Shown here one piece after another: positions 16,391 to 26,304 of a stretch of DNA of 64,000 nucleotides. The DNA comes from Archangium sp. (lineage in GTDB: Bacteria > Myxococcota > Myxococcia > Myxococcales > Myxococcaceae). The notes under the pieces are model-generated. The model ran no database searches and was not told where the DNA came from. It saw nothing but the letters and a program-made list of their open reading frames with translations. Both the position numbers and the translations under genes were made by a program. The stretch spans positions 1 to 64,000 of the forward strand of contig JAUXRX010000024.1 of the NCBI GenBank assembly GCA_030681645.1, read 5' to 3'. Each line of letters begins with the position of its first letter. Position 1 is the stretch's first letter.

Positions 16391-19054
16391 GTGAACGCCG
16401 ACGCCGAGAATCGCCGCCCCGACCCCGACGCGCTGCTGCGCCGGGTGATGGCCGACGATCGCAAGCGCACCCGGCTCAAGCTCTTCTTCGGCTTCGCGCC
16501 GGGCGTGGGCAAGACCTACGCGATGCTCGAGTCGGCGCGACGGCTCGAGGCGCAGGGCGTCGACGTGGTGGTGGGCGTCATCGAGACGCACGGCCGCAGC
16601 GAGACGGCCGCGCTGCTGGAAGGCCTCGAGGTGCTCCCCCGAAAGCAGCTCGAGTACCGCGGGCGGATGCTGGAAGAGTTCGACCTCGAGCGCGCGCTGA
16701 CCCGCAAGCCCGCCGTGCTGCTCGTCGACGAGCTGGCGCATACCAACGTGGAAGGCAGCCGGCACGCGCGCCGCTGGCAGGACGTGCTCGAGCTGCTCGA
16801 CGCCGGCATCGAGGTGCACACCACCTTGAACGTGCAGCACGTGGAGAGCCTCAACGACGTGGTGGCGCAGATCACCCACGTGCAGGTGCGCGAGACGGTG
16901 CCCGACGCGCTGCTCGATCGCGCCGACGGCATCGAGCTGGTCGACCTCCCACCCGAGGAGCTGCTCAAGCGGCTCTCGGAGGGCCGCGTCTACCTGCCCG
17001 AGCAGGCGCGCCACGCCAGCGAACACTTCTTCCGCCACGGCAACCTGCTCGCGCTGCGCGAGCTGGCGCTGCGCCGCACCGCCGAGCGGGTGGACACCGA
17101 GGTGCAGGCGTACCGGAAGCTGCACGAGATCCAGACCACCTGGCCCGCGGGCGAGCGGATCCTCGTGTGCGTGGGCCCCGCGCCCGCCTCGGCCCGCCTC
17201 GTGCGCGCGGCGAGGCGCATGGCCGCGGGGCTCCGCGCGCCGTGGCACGCGGTCTGGGTCGACAACCCCGTCACCCCGTTGGGCCGGGAAGACCAGGAGC
17301 GCCTCGAGGCGCACCTCGCGCTGGCCGAGACGCTCGGGGGCGACGTGGTGCGCCTGAGCGGGTCTGCGGTCGCCGACGAGCTGCTTTCCTGGGCGCGTGG
17401 GCACAACGTCACCCGCATCGTGCTGGGCAAGCCGACGCACACCTGGTGGCGCGATCGCCTGCGCGGCTCGCTGCTCGACGCGGTGGTGCGCGGCAGCGGC
17501 GACATCGACGTGCTCGCGCTCTCGGGTGACGACGACGCGCCGGCGCCGCGCAAGCCCGAGCCGCGCCCCTCGCAAGGCCCCTGGTGGCAGTGGCTGGCGA
17601 GCGTGGTGATCGTGGCCGCGACCGCGGCGCTCTCGTACACGCTGCGCCTCGCGCTGCAGATCCCCGACCCGGAGATGCTCTTCCTCCTGGCGATCATGCT
17701 CACCGCGGCGGCCTTCGGGCGCGGCCCGTCACTGCTCGCCGCGGCGCTCTCGGTGGCGGCCTACGACTTCTTCTTCGTGCCCCCCAGCTTCACCTTCAAC
17801 GTGAGCGACACGCGCTACGTGCTCACCTTCGCGATGATGTTCGCCATCGGGGTGCTCATCTCGGCGCTGGCCAGCCGGCTGCGGCACCAGGAACAGGCGG
17901 CGCGGCAGCGCGAGGCCGACACCCGGGCGCTCTTCACCCTCACCCGCGATCTCGCCCAGGCCACCGAGGTGGAGGCCCTCACCACCTCGCTGTGCCTTCA
18001 CGTCGTCGACGTCGGCGGCGGCGCGGCCGTGGTGCTGCTGCCCACCGAAGGCAAGCTCAGCCCCGCCGCGGCCTGGCCCGCCAGCACGAAGCTCGAGGCG
18101 AACGACCTCGGCGTGGCCCAGTGGGCTCACGAACACCGGCGCGAGGCCGGCCTGGGCACCGAGACGCTCTCGGGGGCGCGCATCGTGGCCATGCCCCTGG
18201 CGAACGGCTCGGGCGTGCTCGCCTGGCTGCCGGGGAGCGACGGCATCGACCCGGCCCGGAGCGCGCTGCTCGAGGCGCTGGTGCGCCAGGCCGGCGTGGC
18301 GATCGATCGGTTCCAGCTGTCCGAGGCCGCGAAGACCGCGGTGCTCAAGGCCCGCACCGAAGAGCTGCGCAGCTCGCTGCTCTCTACCGTCTCGCACGAT
18401 CTCCGCACCCCGCTGGCGGTGGTGACGGGCGCGGCGCAGACGCTCAGGGACGACGCGTCGATCGACCCTTCCACGCGCGGCCAGCTGCTCGACACCATCT
18501 GCGACGAGGCCGAGCGGCTCGAGCGCATGGTGCGCAACCTGCTCGACATGACCCGGGTGCAGGCGGGGGCGCTGAGCGTGAAGAAGGAATGGGTGCCTGT
18601 CGATGAGCTCATCGGCAGTGCGCGCTCCCGGCTCGACAAGGCGCTCGAGGGGAGAGCGGTGACGGTGCGCACCGCGCCCGAGGTGCCGTTTCTCCAGGTC
18701 GACCCGGTGCTGTTCGAGCAGGTGCTCTTCAACCTCCTCGACAACGCCGCCAAGTACACGCCGAAGGGCAGCCCGCTCGAGGTGGAGGTGACGAGGGGCT
18801 CGTTGGGCGCGCGCGTCCTGGTGATGGACCGCGGGCCGGGCGTGCGGCCGGAAGAAGCAGAGCGGCTGTTCGACAAGTTCTTCCGCGGCGCCCAGCACGG
18901 CGTCGCAGGTGCGGGGTTGGGGCTGGCGATCTGCCGTGGCATCGTCACCGCGCATGGAGGGCTCATTCACGCAGAGGAGCGGGCGGGCGGCGGCGCGAGC
19001 TTCGTGGTCGATCTCCCCATCGAGGGCACGCCGCCCGAGGTGCCAGCAGAATGA
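16391..19054 (+). CDS. kdpD: KdpD sensor histidine kinase
   Basis: 887 residues, starting at GTG 16391. It senses potassium limitation and turgor or ionic state and phosphorylates KdpE. Domains in order: N-terminal KdpD/USP-type ATP-binding domain with Walker motif FAPGVGKTYAM near 37-47, a universal-stress-like domain to about 380, four transmembrane helices around 395-495, a GAF-like region, then HisKA with the phospho-acceptor His in TVSHDLRTPL near 669 and a HATPase domain (LLDNAAKYTPKG, DRGPGV, GAGLGLAICRG). It lies 19 bases after kdpC and overlaps kdpE by four bases. Confidence 0.96.
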   Translation: MNADAENRRPDPDALLRRVMADDRKRTRLKLFFGFAPGVGKTYAMLESARRLEAQGVDVVVGVIETHGRSETAALLEGLEVLPRKQLEYRGRMLEEFDLERALTRKPAVLLVDELAHTNVEGSRHARRWQDVLELLDAGIEVHTTLNVQHVESLNDVVAQITHVQVRETVPDALLDRADGIELVDLPPEELLKRLSEGRVYLPEQARHASEHFFRHGNLLALRELALRRTAERVDTEVQAYRKLHEIQTTWPAGERILVCVGPAPASARLVRAARRMAAGLRAPWHAVWVDNPVTPLGREDQERLEAHLALAETLGGDVVRLSGSAVADELLSWARGHNVTRIVLGKPTHTWWRDRLRGSLLDAVVRGSGDIDVLALSGDDDAPAPRKPEPRPSQGPWWQWLASVVIVAATAALSYTLRLALQIPDPEMLFLLAIMLTAAAFGRGPSLLAAALSVAAYDFFFVPPSFTFNVSDTRYVLTFAMMFAIGVLISALASRLRHQEQAARQREADTRALFTLTRDLAQATEVEALTTSLCLHVVDVGGGAAVVLLPTEGKLSPAAAWPASTKLEANDLGVAQWAHEHRREAGLGTETLSGARIVAMPLANGSGVLAWLPGSDGIDPARSALLEALVRQAGVAIDRFQLSEAAKTAVLKARTEELRSSLLSTVSHDLRTPLAVVTGAAQTLRDDASIDPSTRGQLLDTICDEAERLERMVRNLLDMTRVQAGALSVKKEWVPVDELIGSARSRLDKALEGRAVTVRTAPEVPFLQVDPVLFEQVLFNLLDNAAKYTPKGSPLEVEVTRGSLGARVLVMDRGPGVRPEEAERLFDKFFRGAQHGVAGAGLGLAICRGIVTAHGGLIHAEERAGGGASFVVDLPIEGTPPEVPAE

Positions 19055-19737
19055 GTGACGGCCCCGTGGTGCTGCTGGTGGAAGACGAGGCGCAGATGCG
19101 CCGCTTCCTGCGCGCCGCGCTCACCAGCCACGGGTACCGACTGGTCGAGGCGGAGAAGGGCGGCGAGGTGGTGGGCCTGGCCACCAGCCACAACCCCGAG
19201 CTGGTGCTGCTCGACCTGGGCCTGCCCGACATCGACGGCTTCGAGGTGACCCGGCAGCTGCGCGAGTTCAGCAAGGTGCCGATCATCGTGCTCTCGGCGC
19301 GCGGGCGCGAAGACGACAAGGTGGCCGCGCTCGACGCGGGCGCCGACGACTACGTCACCAAGCCCTTCGGCATGAACGAGCTGCTGGCGCGCATGCGCGT
19401 GGCGTTGCGGCACCGCGAGGGCCTCGCCACCGACGAGCCCGTGCTCGAGTTCGAGGGGCTGCGCATCGACTTCGCCCGGCACGAGGTGCTGCGCGAGGGC
19501 GAAGCGGTGAAGCTGACGCCGCTCGAGTTCAAGCTGCTGGGCTGCCTGGCGAGAAACGCCGGCAAGGTGCTCACCCACCGGCAGCTGCTCAAGGAAGTGT
19601 GGGGGCCTTCGCACGGCGACGACACCCACTACCTGCGCGTGTACATGGCTAACTTGAGGAAGAAGCTGGAGCGCGATGCGGCGGCGCCGCGGTTCCTGCT
19701 CACCGAGCCCGGCGTCGGGTATCGGTTGAAGGACTGA
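19051..19737 (+). CDS. kdpE: KdpE response regulator
   Basis: 228 residues of the OmpR/PhoB type. The receiver has the acidic pair ED at 11-12, phospho-acceptor Asp in VLLDLGLPDIDG (about 55) and the conserved Lys in YVTKPFG. The C-terminal winged helix ends with THYLRVYMANLRKKLE and a YRLKD tail. It should activate the kdp promoter. It overlaps kdpD by four bases and ends the island; a palindromic repeat follows within 30 bases. Confidence 0.96.
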   Translation: MSDGPVVLLVEDEAQMRRFLRAALTSHGYRLVEAEKGGEVVGLATSHNPELVLLDLGLPDIDGFEVTRQLREFSKVPIIVLSARGREDDKVAALDAGADDYVTKPFGMNELLARMRVALRHREGLATDEPVLEFEGLRIDFARHEVLREGEAVKLTPLEFKLLGCLARNAGKVLTHRQLLKEVWGPSHGDDTHYLRVYMANLRKKLERDAAAPRFLLTEPGVGYRLKD

Positions 19738-19755
19738 CGGCGGAGCGGACTGCCC

Positions 19756-19792
19756 CTCACCCCGGCCCTCTCCCCGCTTCGCAGGGAGAGGG
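19756..19792. repeat. Palindromic C/G-rich repeat, copy A
   Basis: The sequence CCCCTCACCCCGGCCCTCTC leads into a perfect 9-bp stem, 19766-19774 with 19784-19792 (CCCTCTCCC and GGGAGAGGG). It lies between the convergent kdpE and Cys-rich lipoprotein genes. It belongs to the same repeat family as copies at 28541, 55129 and 59605 and could act as a bidirectional terminator or REP-like element. Confidence 0.75.
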
Positions 19793-19802
19793 AGCACAGA
19801 GG

Positions 19803-21122
19803 TCAGTACATGGTGAAGCTGCCGTTGACGGTTCCGCCCGCCGACAGCGTCATCGTGAACGAGCCAGCGAGCGTGGGGCTCACCCGGGTCAGCGTGAGCG
19901 ACGCGCTCGAGGCCTTACGCTCGGCGTAGAGGCGCAGGTCCGCCGTCTGCACGTCCTTGATGTGTGACGCGCCGCTCAGGCCGCTGCCGATGGTGAGGGT
20001 GCCGACGGCACCGGGGCACACGGTGAGCTCGAGCACCGCGCCCTCGTCGCTCGAGTTGGGGTCGAACACGACCAGCCGCAGCTCGTCGTCGATGGCCGCG
20101 AAGCCCTGGGTGATGGACACGTTGCCCGCGGGGATCGCCGCGCACGACGCCACCGTAGTGACCGCGCCGCTGAGCGAACCGTCGCCCTGCTGGCCCTGGC
20201 ACGCCCCGGGGTTCGAGCCCGGGTTGCACTGGCCGGCCTGGCAGACCCAGCCCACCGGGCACTGCGCGTTCGACGTGCACTGCGGCGCCGGAGGCACGCA
20301 CGCACCGGCCTGGCACACCTCACCGCGCGCACAGTCGCTGTCGACCTGGCACACCGGCGGCGTGAGGGTCACGCACTGGCCCGCCGCGCAGAGCTGCCCC
20401 GCGGCACAGTCGGCGTCGACCACGCACGCTGGAGTCGTAGGCACGCACACGCCGGCCTGGCACACGTTGCCCGCGGCGCACTGCGCGCTCGAGGTGCACT
20501 GCGGAGGCGGGGCGCGCACGCAGGCGCCGTTGCTGCACACCTCGCCGGTCGAGCAATCGGCGGTCGACTGGCAACCGGGCGCCGTCTGCACGGCCTCCAC
20601 GTCGCCCGAGAAGCTGCCCACCAGCCGCCCGCCGATGCCGCCGGCCTGGGTGAAGGTGACCGAGCCGCTGGTGGCGAGGTGGGTGGGGTTGCCCGACTGC
20701 GAATCGAACAGCCCCGCGTAGAAGTGCACGTTGTCGATGGCGTGCGCGCCGACGGTGAAGGGCACGTCGGCGATGATGCCGAAGAAGCTGCCGGGGTTGC
20801 CGGTGAGGTCGCCGATCATCACGTAGTGCAGCGTGGGCTGAGCGGACGCGTCGACGACGCCGAGCGAGCCGTTGCCCCCGGTGGTGGACGGCGCGACGGT
20901 GAAGCTGCCGGTGCCGATGGTGGGGTTGCCTGACGAGTTCGCGTCGATGATCGGCGCGTCAAAAGTGGCAGTGGCCGCCAGCCCGATACCACCCAGCGCG
21001 TCGCGCGCCTGCGCCTTGACACTCTGGGTGTTGGGCCTGGCCAGGGTGACCCCGGGGCCGTTGGTACAGCCTGCAGCGAGCAGCGCGAGCAACACGAGTC
21101 CACACGACGTCGTCGTCTTCAT
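19803..21122 (-). CDS. Cysteine-rich repeat lipoprotein
   Basis: 439 residues. SCGLVLLALLAAGCTNG is a lipoprotein signal. Residues 1-185 look like a beta-rich domain. The middle has about five tandem repeats of the form C-x5-C-x5-C-x5-C with cores such as DADCAAGQLCAAGQC and DSDCARGEVCQAGAC, each presumably closed by disulfides, joined by Pro/Thr linkers. A second beta-rich domain follows. Such repeats are common in myxobacterial surface proteins. It is probably exported and exposed. Function unknown. Confidence 0.75.
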   Translation of the reverse strand: MKTTTSCGLVLLALLAAGCTNGPGVTLARPNTQSVKAQARDALGGIGLAATATFDAPIIDANSSGNPTIGTGSFTVAPSTTGGNGSLGVVDASAQPTLHYVMIGDLTGNPGSFFGIIADVPFTVGAHAIDNVHFYAGLFDSQSGNPTHLATSGSVTFTQAGGIGGRLVGSFSGDVEAVQTAPGCQSTADCSTGEVCSNGACVRAPPPQCTSSAQCAAGNVCQAGVCVPTTPACVVDADCAAGQLCAAGQCVTLTPPVCQVDSDCARGEVCQAGACVPPAPQCTSNAQCPVGWVCQAGQCNPGSNPGACQGQQGDGSLSGAVTTVASCAAIPAGNVSITQGFAAIDDELRLVVFDPNSSDEGAVLELTVCPGAVGTLTIGSGLSGASHIKDVQTADLRLYAERKASSASLTLTRVSPTLAGSFTMTLSAGGTVNGSFTMY

Positions 21123-21258
21123 TTCGAGCCTCGATCAGTTGTGAGTGTGCGAGCCCCCCGGCCTCCCCATTGGCGACTCGCGGCCTGTCAGTCTCAGTCG
21201 CTGGTGTCGGCATTCATGCGCGGTGAGAAAATTCCTCACGGTAGAGTCTGGCGGCCCG

Positions 21259-24009
21259 ATGCCCACCCTTTCGCGCCCGACCGCCCTCACCCTGGTCTTC
21301 TTTTCCGGGGCGACGGGCCTGCTCTACGAGTTCTGTTGGTCCAAGCGGTTGGCGAACTGGCTGGGGAATACGGGGCAGGCGCACGCCATCTTGCTGGCGA
21401 CGTTCATGGGCGGCCTGGCGCTGGGGGCGTGGCTGTTCGGCCGCCGGGCGGACCGCTCGAACCGGCCGCTGGCGCTGTACGGGATGCTGGAGATCGGGGT
21501 GGGCCTGCTCGCCCTGCTCTTCCCCACCATGCTGGACCTGGCCGGCTCGCTCTACGTCTCGGTGGGGAGCAAGGGGGGCAACCCCGCGCGGCTGGTGCTG
21601 GCGGCGGTGACGGTGCTGCCTCCGACGTTGCTGATGGGCGGCTCACTGCCCGCGATGACGCGGGCGCTGACGAAGAGCCTGGCGACGGCGAAGGGCACGC
21701 TCGCCTCGCTCTACGCGGTGAACTCGCTGGGCGCCGCGGTGGGCAGCCTGCTGGCGGGTGTCTTCTTCGTGCCGGTGGCCGGGCTCGCGGTGACCGAGCG
21801 CTTCGCGGTGTTCTTCAATCTCCTGGTGGGCGTCATCGCCATCCTCGGCAGCCGCGCCCCGGCCGCCTCGCCGAGTGAGGCCGTTGACGACGCCCCACCG
21901 CAGCGCGTGTACGGAGAAATGGCGGTGAAGGCGGTGCTCATCGGCACGGCGCTCTCGGGCTTCACCGCGATGCTCTACGAGGTCACGTGGATCCGCCTGC
22001 TCTCCATCATCATCGGCGGCACCTCGTACGCGTTCACGCTGATCCTCTCGTGCTTCATCTTGGGGATCGCGCTGGGCAGCTTCTGGATCGCGCGCAGGCC
22101 CGAAGGAGATGCGCTGCGCACGTTCGGCTGGCTGCAGCTCGGCCTGGTGGTGGTGGTCTGCCTGACCATTCCGCTCTACCGCCGCCTGCCGTTCGTCTTC
22201 TTCCAGCTCACCCAGCTGCTCCGGCCCGACGACTCGTGGAGCGTGTACCTCTTCCTCACCTTCGTCTTCTGCGGGCTCTTGCTGGTGCCGCCCACCTTCC
22301 TGATGGGCGCGAGCTTCCCCCTGGGTGCGCGGGTGGTAATGCGCAGCAAGGAGAGCGTGGGCGGCGAGGTCGGGCGCGTGTACCTGTTCAACACCGTGGG
22401 CACGATCGCAGGCTCGCTCGCGGGGGGGCTGCTGCTGCTGCCGCTCATCGGCCTCGAGGGGAACTTCACCGTCGGGCTCATCGCCAACCTCGTCGCCGCG
22501 GCGGTCTGCCTCTTCGTCGCCGCCGAGAAGAAGCCGCTGCTGCCGCTGATCGCCGTGGGCGCGCTGGTGCTCTTCAGCGCGGTCACCACGCGGGGCTGGG
22601 CGACGTTCATCTCGCAGGCGGGCCGCTACCGCGAATGGCACGGACACTTCACCCGCTTCGACAGCTTCGAAAAGCAGGCGCTCACCCGCGCCGAGTCGCT
22701 CTTCTACGCCGACGACGTGTTCGCCAGCGTGATGGTGGCGCAGCAGAAGGGCACGCACCGCTTCCTGCGCATCAACGGCAAGGCCGACGGCTCGAACGGG
22801 CGCGGCGATCTCGACACGCAGACCCTCGCCGCGCACATGGGCGTGCTCACCCACCCGGGCGAGGTGAAGAAGGTGCTGCTGGTGGGCATCGGCGCCGGCA
22901 TCACCGCGGGCTCGCTGCTCGCGCACGGCATCGAGCGGCTCGACGTGGTGGAGATCAGCCCCGCGGTGCTCGACGCGGCGAAGCTCTTCTCGGCCGACAA
23001 CCGCAACGCCCTGGAAGATCCCCGCTGCCACGTGCACATCGAAGACGCGCGCACGTTCCTCACCCTCTCTCCCGAGAAGTACGATCTGATCGTCAGCGTG
23101 CCCAGCAACCCCTGGGTGACCGGCGTGTCGGGGCTCTTCTCGCGCGACTTCTTCCGGGTGGCGCGCGACCGGCTCGCCCCCGGCGGGCGCATGGTGCAGT
23201 GGATTCACACCTACGAGTCGAACGAGGCGCTGGTGAAGCTGGTGGTGCGCACGCTGCGCGACAGCTTCGAGCACGGCACCACCTGGCTGGGGGCGGCCGA
23301 CATGCTGCTGGTGGCGAGCCGCGAGCCGCAGACGTTCGACCCCGAGGTGATGGCGCAGCGCATGTTGCCTCCCGCGGTCGCCGAGGATCTTCGCCGCCTC
23401 GGCATCACCCGGGTCTCCACGCTGCTCGCGCGGCAGGTGCACTCCGACGAAGGACAGCTCGCGTTCGCCGGCGAGGGCCAGGTGAACACCGACGATCACA
23501 ACGTGCTCGAGTACCTCTCACCCATCGCGTACTTCATGTCGGGCGAGGCGGTGTCGCTGTTCGACGAGCGGATCTCCGGCGGCGACGCGCTGGCCTTCAG
23601 CGCCTGGGCGAAGAAGAGCCCGCTCGATGGCGCGGCGTGGGGCGAGCTGTACGAGACGCTCCATCACGTGCACGGAGAAGGTGACCCGCTGCTCCGCTCG
23701 GTCGCAGAGCGCTGGCTGAAGGAGTCGCCCGGCGAGTACGCCCCCAGCCTCGCGCTGGCGCGCACGCAGGCTGCGCAAGACGATCTCACCGCCGCGCTGG
23801 CGACGCTGACGCCCCAGGTGAACGCAGAGACGCCCAGCGCAGAGGTGATGACGCTCTACCTCCAGTCCGTGGCCAGGCTGCGGGCGCAGAGCGGCAGCGT
23901 GTTTCATCCACCCGCGGTGATGGTCGATCTCGAGCGCGCCCGGCTCGTGCTCAGGCGCACTCCGAACGACACCGAGCTGAGCGAGGCCATCGACGCGCTC
24001 GCGCCCTGA
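21259..24009 (+). CDS. Membrane-bound spermidine-synthase-like protein
   Basis: 916 residues. Start ATG 21259 begins directly at the first membrane helix (TALTLVFFSGATGLLYEF), whereas the upstream 38 codons lack family features. The first 500 residues form two blocks of transmembrane helices with GATGLLYE and SGFTAMLYEVTW, the mark of fused spermidine-synthase/transporter-like proteins. A Rossmann methyltransferase-like domain follows: LLVGIGAGITAGSLL, DVVEISPAVLDAA, IEDARTFL, SVPSNPWVTGVSGLFS. A helical tail of about 150 residues ends it. The usual catalytic Asp of true spermidine synthases is not obvious, so polyamine synthesis is unproven. Confidence 0.8.
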   Translation: MPTLSRPTALTLVFFSGATGLLYEFCWSKRLANWLGNTGQAHAILLATFMGGLALGAWLFGRRADRSNRPLALYGMLEIGVGLLALLFPTMLDLAGSLYVSVGSKGGNPARLVLAAVTVLPPTLLMGGSLPAMTRALTKSLATAKGTLASLYAVNSLGAAVGSLLAGVFFVPVAGLAVTERFAVFFNLLVGVIAILGSRAPAASPSEAVDDAPPQRVYGEMAVKAVLIGTALSGFTAMLYEVTWIRLLSIIIGGTSYAFTLILSCFILGIALGSFWIARRPEGDALRTFGWLQLGLVVVVCLTIPLYRRLPFVFFQLTQLLRPDDSWSVYLFLTFVFCGLLLVPPTFLMGASFPLGARVVMRSKESVGGEVGRVYLFNTVGTIAGSLAGGLLLLPLIGLEGNFTVGLIANLVAAAVCLFVAAEKKPLLPLIAVGALVLFSAVTTRGWATFISQAGRYREWHGHFTRFDSFEKQALTRAESLFYADDVFASVMVAQQKGTHRFLRINGKADGSNGRGDLDTQTLAAHMGVLTHPGEVKKVLLVGIGAGITAGSLLAHGIERLDVVEISPAVLDAAKLFSADNRNALEDPRCHVHIEDARTFLTLSPEKYDLIVSVPSNPWVTGVSGLFSRDFFRVARDRLAPGGRMVQWIHTYESNEALVKLVVRTLRDSFEHGTTWLGAADMLLVASREPQTFDPEVMAQRMLPPAVAEDLRRLGITRVSTLLARQVHSDEGQLAFAGEGQVNTDDHNVLEYLSPIAYFMSGEAVSLFDERISGGDALAFSAWAKKSPLDGAAWGELYETLHHVHGEGDPLLRSVAERWLKESPGEYAPSLALARTQAAQDDLTAALATLTPQVNAETPSAEVMTLYLQSVARLRAQSGSVFHPPAVMVDLERARLVLRRTPNDTELSEAIDALAP

Positions 24010-24222
24010 CTGGGTGGCGGCGGACCCTTCTCGAAGTTCAAGCCGGGAAGAATCGGGGCAGAAAGGCACGCGGGCTGCAATCTGACGCTGCGCGGCACCG
24101 GAGGTTCGCGCAGCTCCCGATTATTCGGGGCCGGCGGAGCAGAAGATTGAATCGACAAGCAGTACGCGGCGAAACGGTTGCATCTCCGGGCCCATCCCGC
24201 GCACCGTTGACGGAGGTGACAC

Positions 24223-24591
24223 GTGACTCGCACAACTCGTTGGTCCCTTGGCTTCCTGGTCGCAGCAACGTTGATCGCTCCCAACGTCCAGGCGGACGAC
24301 CCGAAGCCCGACAAGAAGATCGAACGGTTGTGGAAGTCGAAGTGCTCCTCGTGTCACGGCCAGGACGGCAAGGGACAGACCGAGAAGGGCAAGAAGATGA
24401 AGGTCGCGGACTACACCACCGCCGAGTGGCAGAAGGCCAAGACCGACGAGGTGATCAAGAAGGCGATCGCCGACGGCTTCAAGGGTGAGAAGGACGGCGT
24501 GAAGCAGGAGATGGACGGCTACAAGGCCGACCTCACTCCGGAACAGATCGACGGGCTCGTGGTGTTCACGCGCTCGCTCGGCGCGAAGTAG
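24223..24591 (+). CDS. Small periplasmic c-type cytochrome
   Basis: 122 residues from GTG 24223, with an excellent ribosome binding site GGAGG six bases before it. A signal peptide (SLGFLVAATLIAPNVQA) precedes the haem-binding CSSCH at 41-45. Met98 in KQEMDGY is a likely distal ligand. The Lys-rich surface is typical of a soluble electron carrier with a negatively charged partner. It is transcribed alone, with no oxidase or reductase next to it. Confidence 0.88.
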   Translation: MTRTTRWSLGFLVAATLIAPNVQADDPKPDKKIERLWKSKCSSCHGQDGKGQTEKGKKMKVADYTTAEWQKAKTDEVIKKAIADGFKGEKDGVKQEMDGYKADLTPEQIDGLVVFTRSLGAK

Positions 24592-24741
24592 CCGATGGCC
24601 TGTTTTACCAACTGAGTCAGTGCCTCGAGCGCGGCGACGTCGCGGTCGGTCTGCGCCGAGGCACCGGAATAGGAATCAGTCAGCGCAGCGGCGGCAGCCG
24701 TTCTTGCTTGCCTTCGGAGCGCCGTCGAAGGACGAGGCGGC

Positions 24742-25221
24742 ATGCTCCTTCGCCTCATCACTCTCTGGGTGACGGCCGTGCTCGCCACGGGCTGCTACGA
24801 GTGCAACCAGGAGAACTGCAAAGACGGCTGCTGCAGCGCCGAGGGCGTGTGCATCGTCGCGCCGACCAGCGATCTCGAGTGCGGCATGGGCGGCGTGCTC
24901 TGCCAGAACTGCACCGAGAAGCCCGGGTTCGCCTGCCTCCAGAGCACCTGCCAGTCGAAGTGCAACACCGTCTCGTGCCTCGGCTGCTGCACCCAGACCG
25001 GCGTCTGTGTTCCCCCGGCGTCGCAGACGGTGATGGCGTGCGGAGGGCGCGGTGAGGTCTGCGTCTCCTGCGCCAGCAACCAGCTCTGCGAGCGGCTCTC
25101 GGTGTCCATCGCCGGGACGTGCTGCGGCCGCGCCGGCCGCAGCTGCAACGTCTCGTACGACTGTTGCTCCGGCCTCACCTGCCGCCCCAACGGCACCACC
25201 GGAGGCCTGACGTGTCAGTGA
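24742..25221 (+). CDS. Cysteine-rich lipoprotein
   Basis: 159 residues. LITLWVTAVLATGC is a lipoprotein signal. The mature part has about 26 cysteines in clusters (CKDGCCSAEGVC, CLGCCTQTGVC, CCGRAGRSC, DCCSGLTC), implying a disulfide-knotted extracellular protein. Spacing recalls small toxin-like or silk-protein folds, but no family can be assigned. It overlaps the next gene by ten bases, so the two are probably made together. Confidence 0.72.
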   Translation: MLLRLITLWVTAVLATGCYECNQENCKDGCCSAEGVCIVAPTSDLECGMGGVLCQNCTEKPGFACLQSTCQSKCNTVSCLGCCTQTGVCVPPASQTVMACGGRGEVCVSCASNQLCERLSVSIAGTCCGRAGRSCNVSYDCCSGLTCRPNGTTGGLTCQ

Positions 25222-26273
25222 GGCTGCTCGTGCTGGCCGCGCTCGTCCCCTCGCTCGCGTTCGCGCAGACGTGGAACGAGTCGTTCTCGCAAAAACAGCT
25301 CGAGGAGCTGCTCTCGGGCTCCACGCTCAAGGTGCTGGTGGTGGGCGCGGGCGAGCCGGCCGACGAGGTGGCGCGCGCCGCCGAGGCCCTGCGGGCGCGG
25401 CTGCGGCAGAGCGGCCTGACCTCGCTGGTGATGGACGGCGCGGCGCTCGGCGTGGCGCGCGACGACAGTGATGACTCGTTGCGACGGAAGGCCGTCACCC
25501 TGCCCTGGGACCGGCTGCTGATCGTTCGCGTCTTCCCCGGCGTGCGCGACGCGGCGCCGACCGCGGTGGTGACCGTGTCCGAGCCCGCGGGCGCCACGCG
25601 CCGTTCGCTGGTCGTCACCCGGGGCGTGATGGTGGTGCCGCTCCCTGCGCCTGCGCCCGCACCGGTGCCCGCGCCCGTGGTGGCACCACCACCACCGCCT
25701 CCTCCGCCGGCCCCCGCTCCCACACCCGTCGCGCCTCCGCCCCCCCCCCCGCCGGCGCGCGATCCACGAGAGCTCCACTTCGGCCAGGCCATCGCCACGA
25801 AGAACCGCGTGGGGCTGGTGGAGAAGGGCGTCTACCTCGGCACGAAGCGCATCAGCAGTCTCGAGCTGTACCAGCAACTGGGCCGCGCCGACTTCATCGA
25901 GCGCTACCACGCGCGCGTCAGCCTGAAGCGTACCCTGGGCATCATCGGAGGCGGCGCGAGCGCGGTGGGCCTGGTCGGCATCCTCATGAGCGCCACCACC
26001 CGCTGCATCCGGCGGCAGGGCACCGCGACGGGCCGCTGTCTGCAGACCGAGCTTCCCGACCTGACCATTCCCTCGGCGATCGTCGCAGGGTTGGGGGTCG
26101 GGCTCATCGTCACCGCGCTCGTCTTCCCCGGTGAGCCCGTGGCTGCGGAAGAGCTGCTGCCCGCGATCGACACCTACAACGCGGGGATCGTGAAGAAGCC
26201 GGCGGTGACGCTGCGCCTCGAGCCTTCGGTGGGCGCCGACGGGGCGGGGCTCACCCTCCTCGGTTCGTTCTGA
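25212..26273 (+). CDS. Secreted proline-rich envelope protein
   Basis: 353 residues. GTG 25212 is preferred because GGAGG lies six bases upstream; GTG 25218 (GTGA overlap) is the alternative. A signal peptide (LLVLAALVPSLAFAQ) is followed by an alpha/beta domain to about 145, a Pro/Ala-rich flexible linker at about 155-195, and a C-terminal part with two hydrophobic helices (IIGGGASAVGLVGILMS and IVAGLGVGLIVTALVF). The layout fits a periplasm-spanning envelope protein. I do not recognise the family. Confidence 0.65.
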   Translation: MSVRLLVLAALVPSLAFAQTWNESFSQKQLEELLSGSTLKVLVVGAGEPADEVARAAEALRARLRQSGLTSLVMDGAALGVARDDSDDSLRRKAVTLPWDRLLIVRVFPGVRDAAPTAVVTVSEPAGATRRSLVVTRGVMVVPLPAPAPAPVPAPVVAPPPPPPPPAPAPTPVAPPPPPPPARDPRELHFGQAIATKNRVGLVEKGVYLGTKRISSLELYQQLGRADFIERYHARVSLKRTLGIIGGGASAVGLVGILMSATTRCIRRQGTATGRCLQTELPDLTIPSAIVAGLGVGLIVTALVFPGEPVAAEELLPAIDTYNAGIVKKPAVTLRLEPSVGADGAGLTLLGSF

Positions 26274-26304
26274 GCTGAGGCCGCGTTTCAGCCGGGACCC
26301 TTCA

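Noticed and set aside
24601..24620. tRNA D-arm-like sequence on the minus strand (ACTCAGTTGGTAAAACAG)
   Set aside because: No acceptor stem, anticodon arm or T-arm can be folded around it, so it is a chance resemblance.
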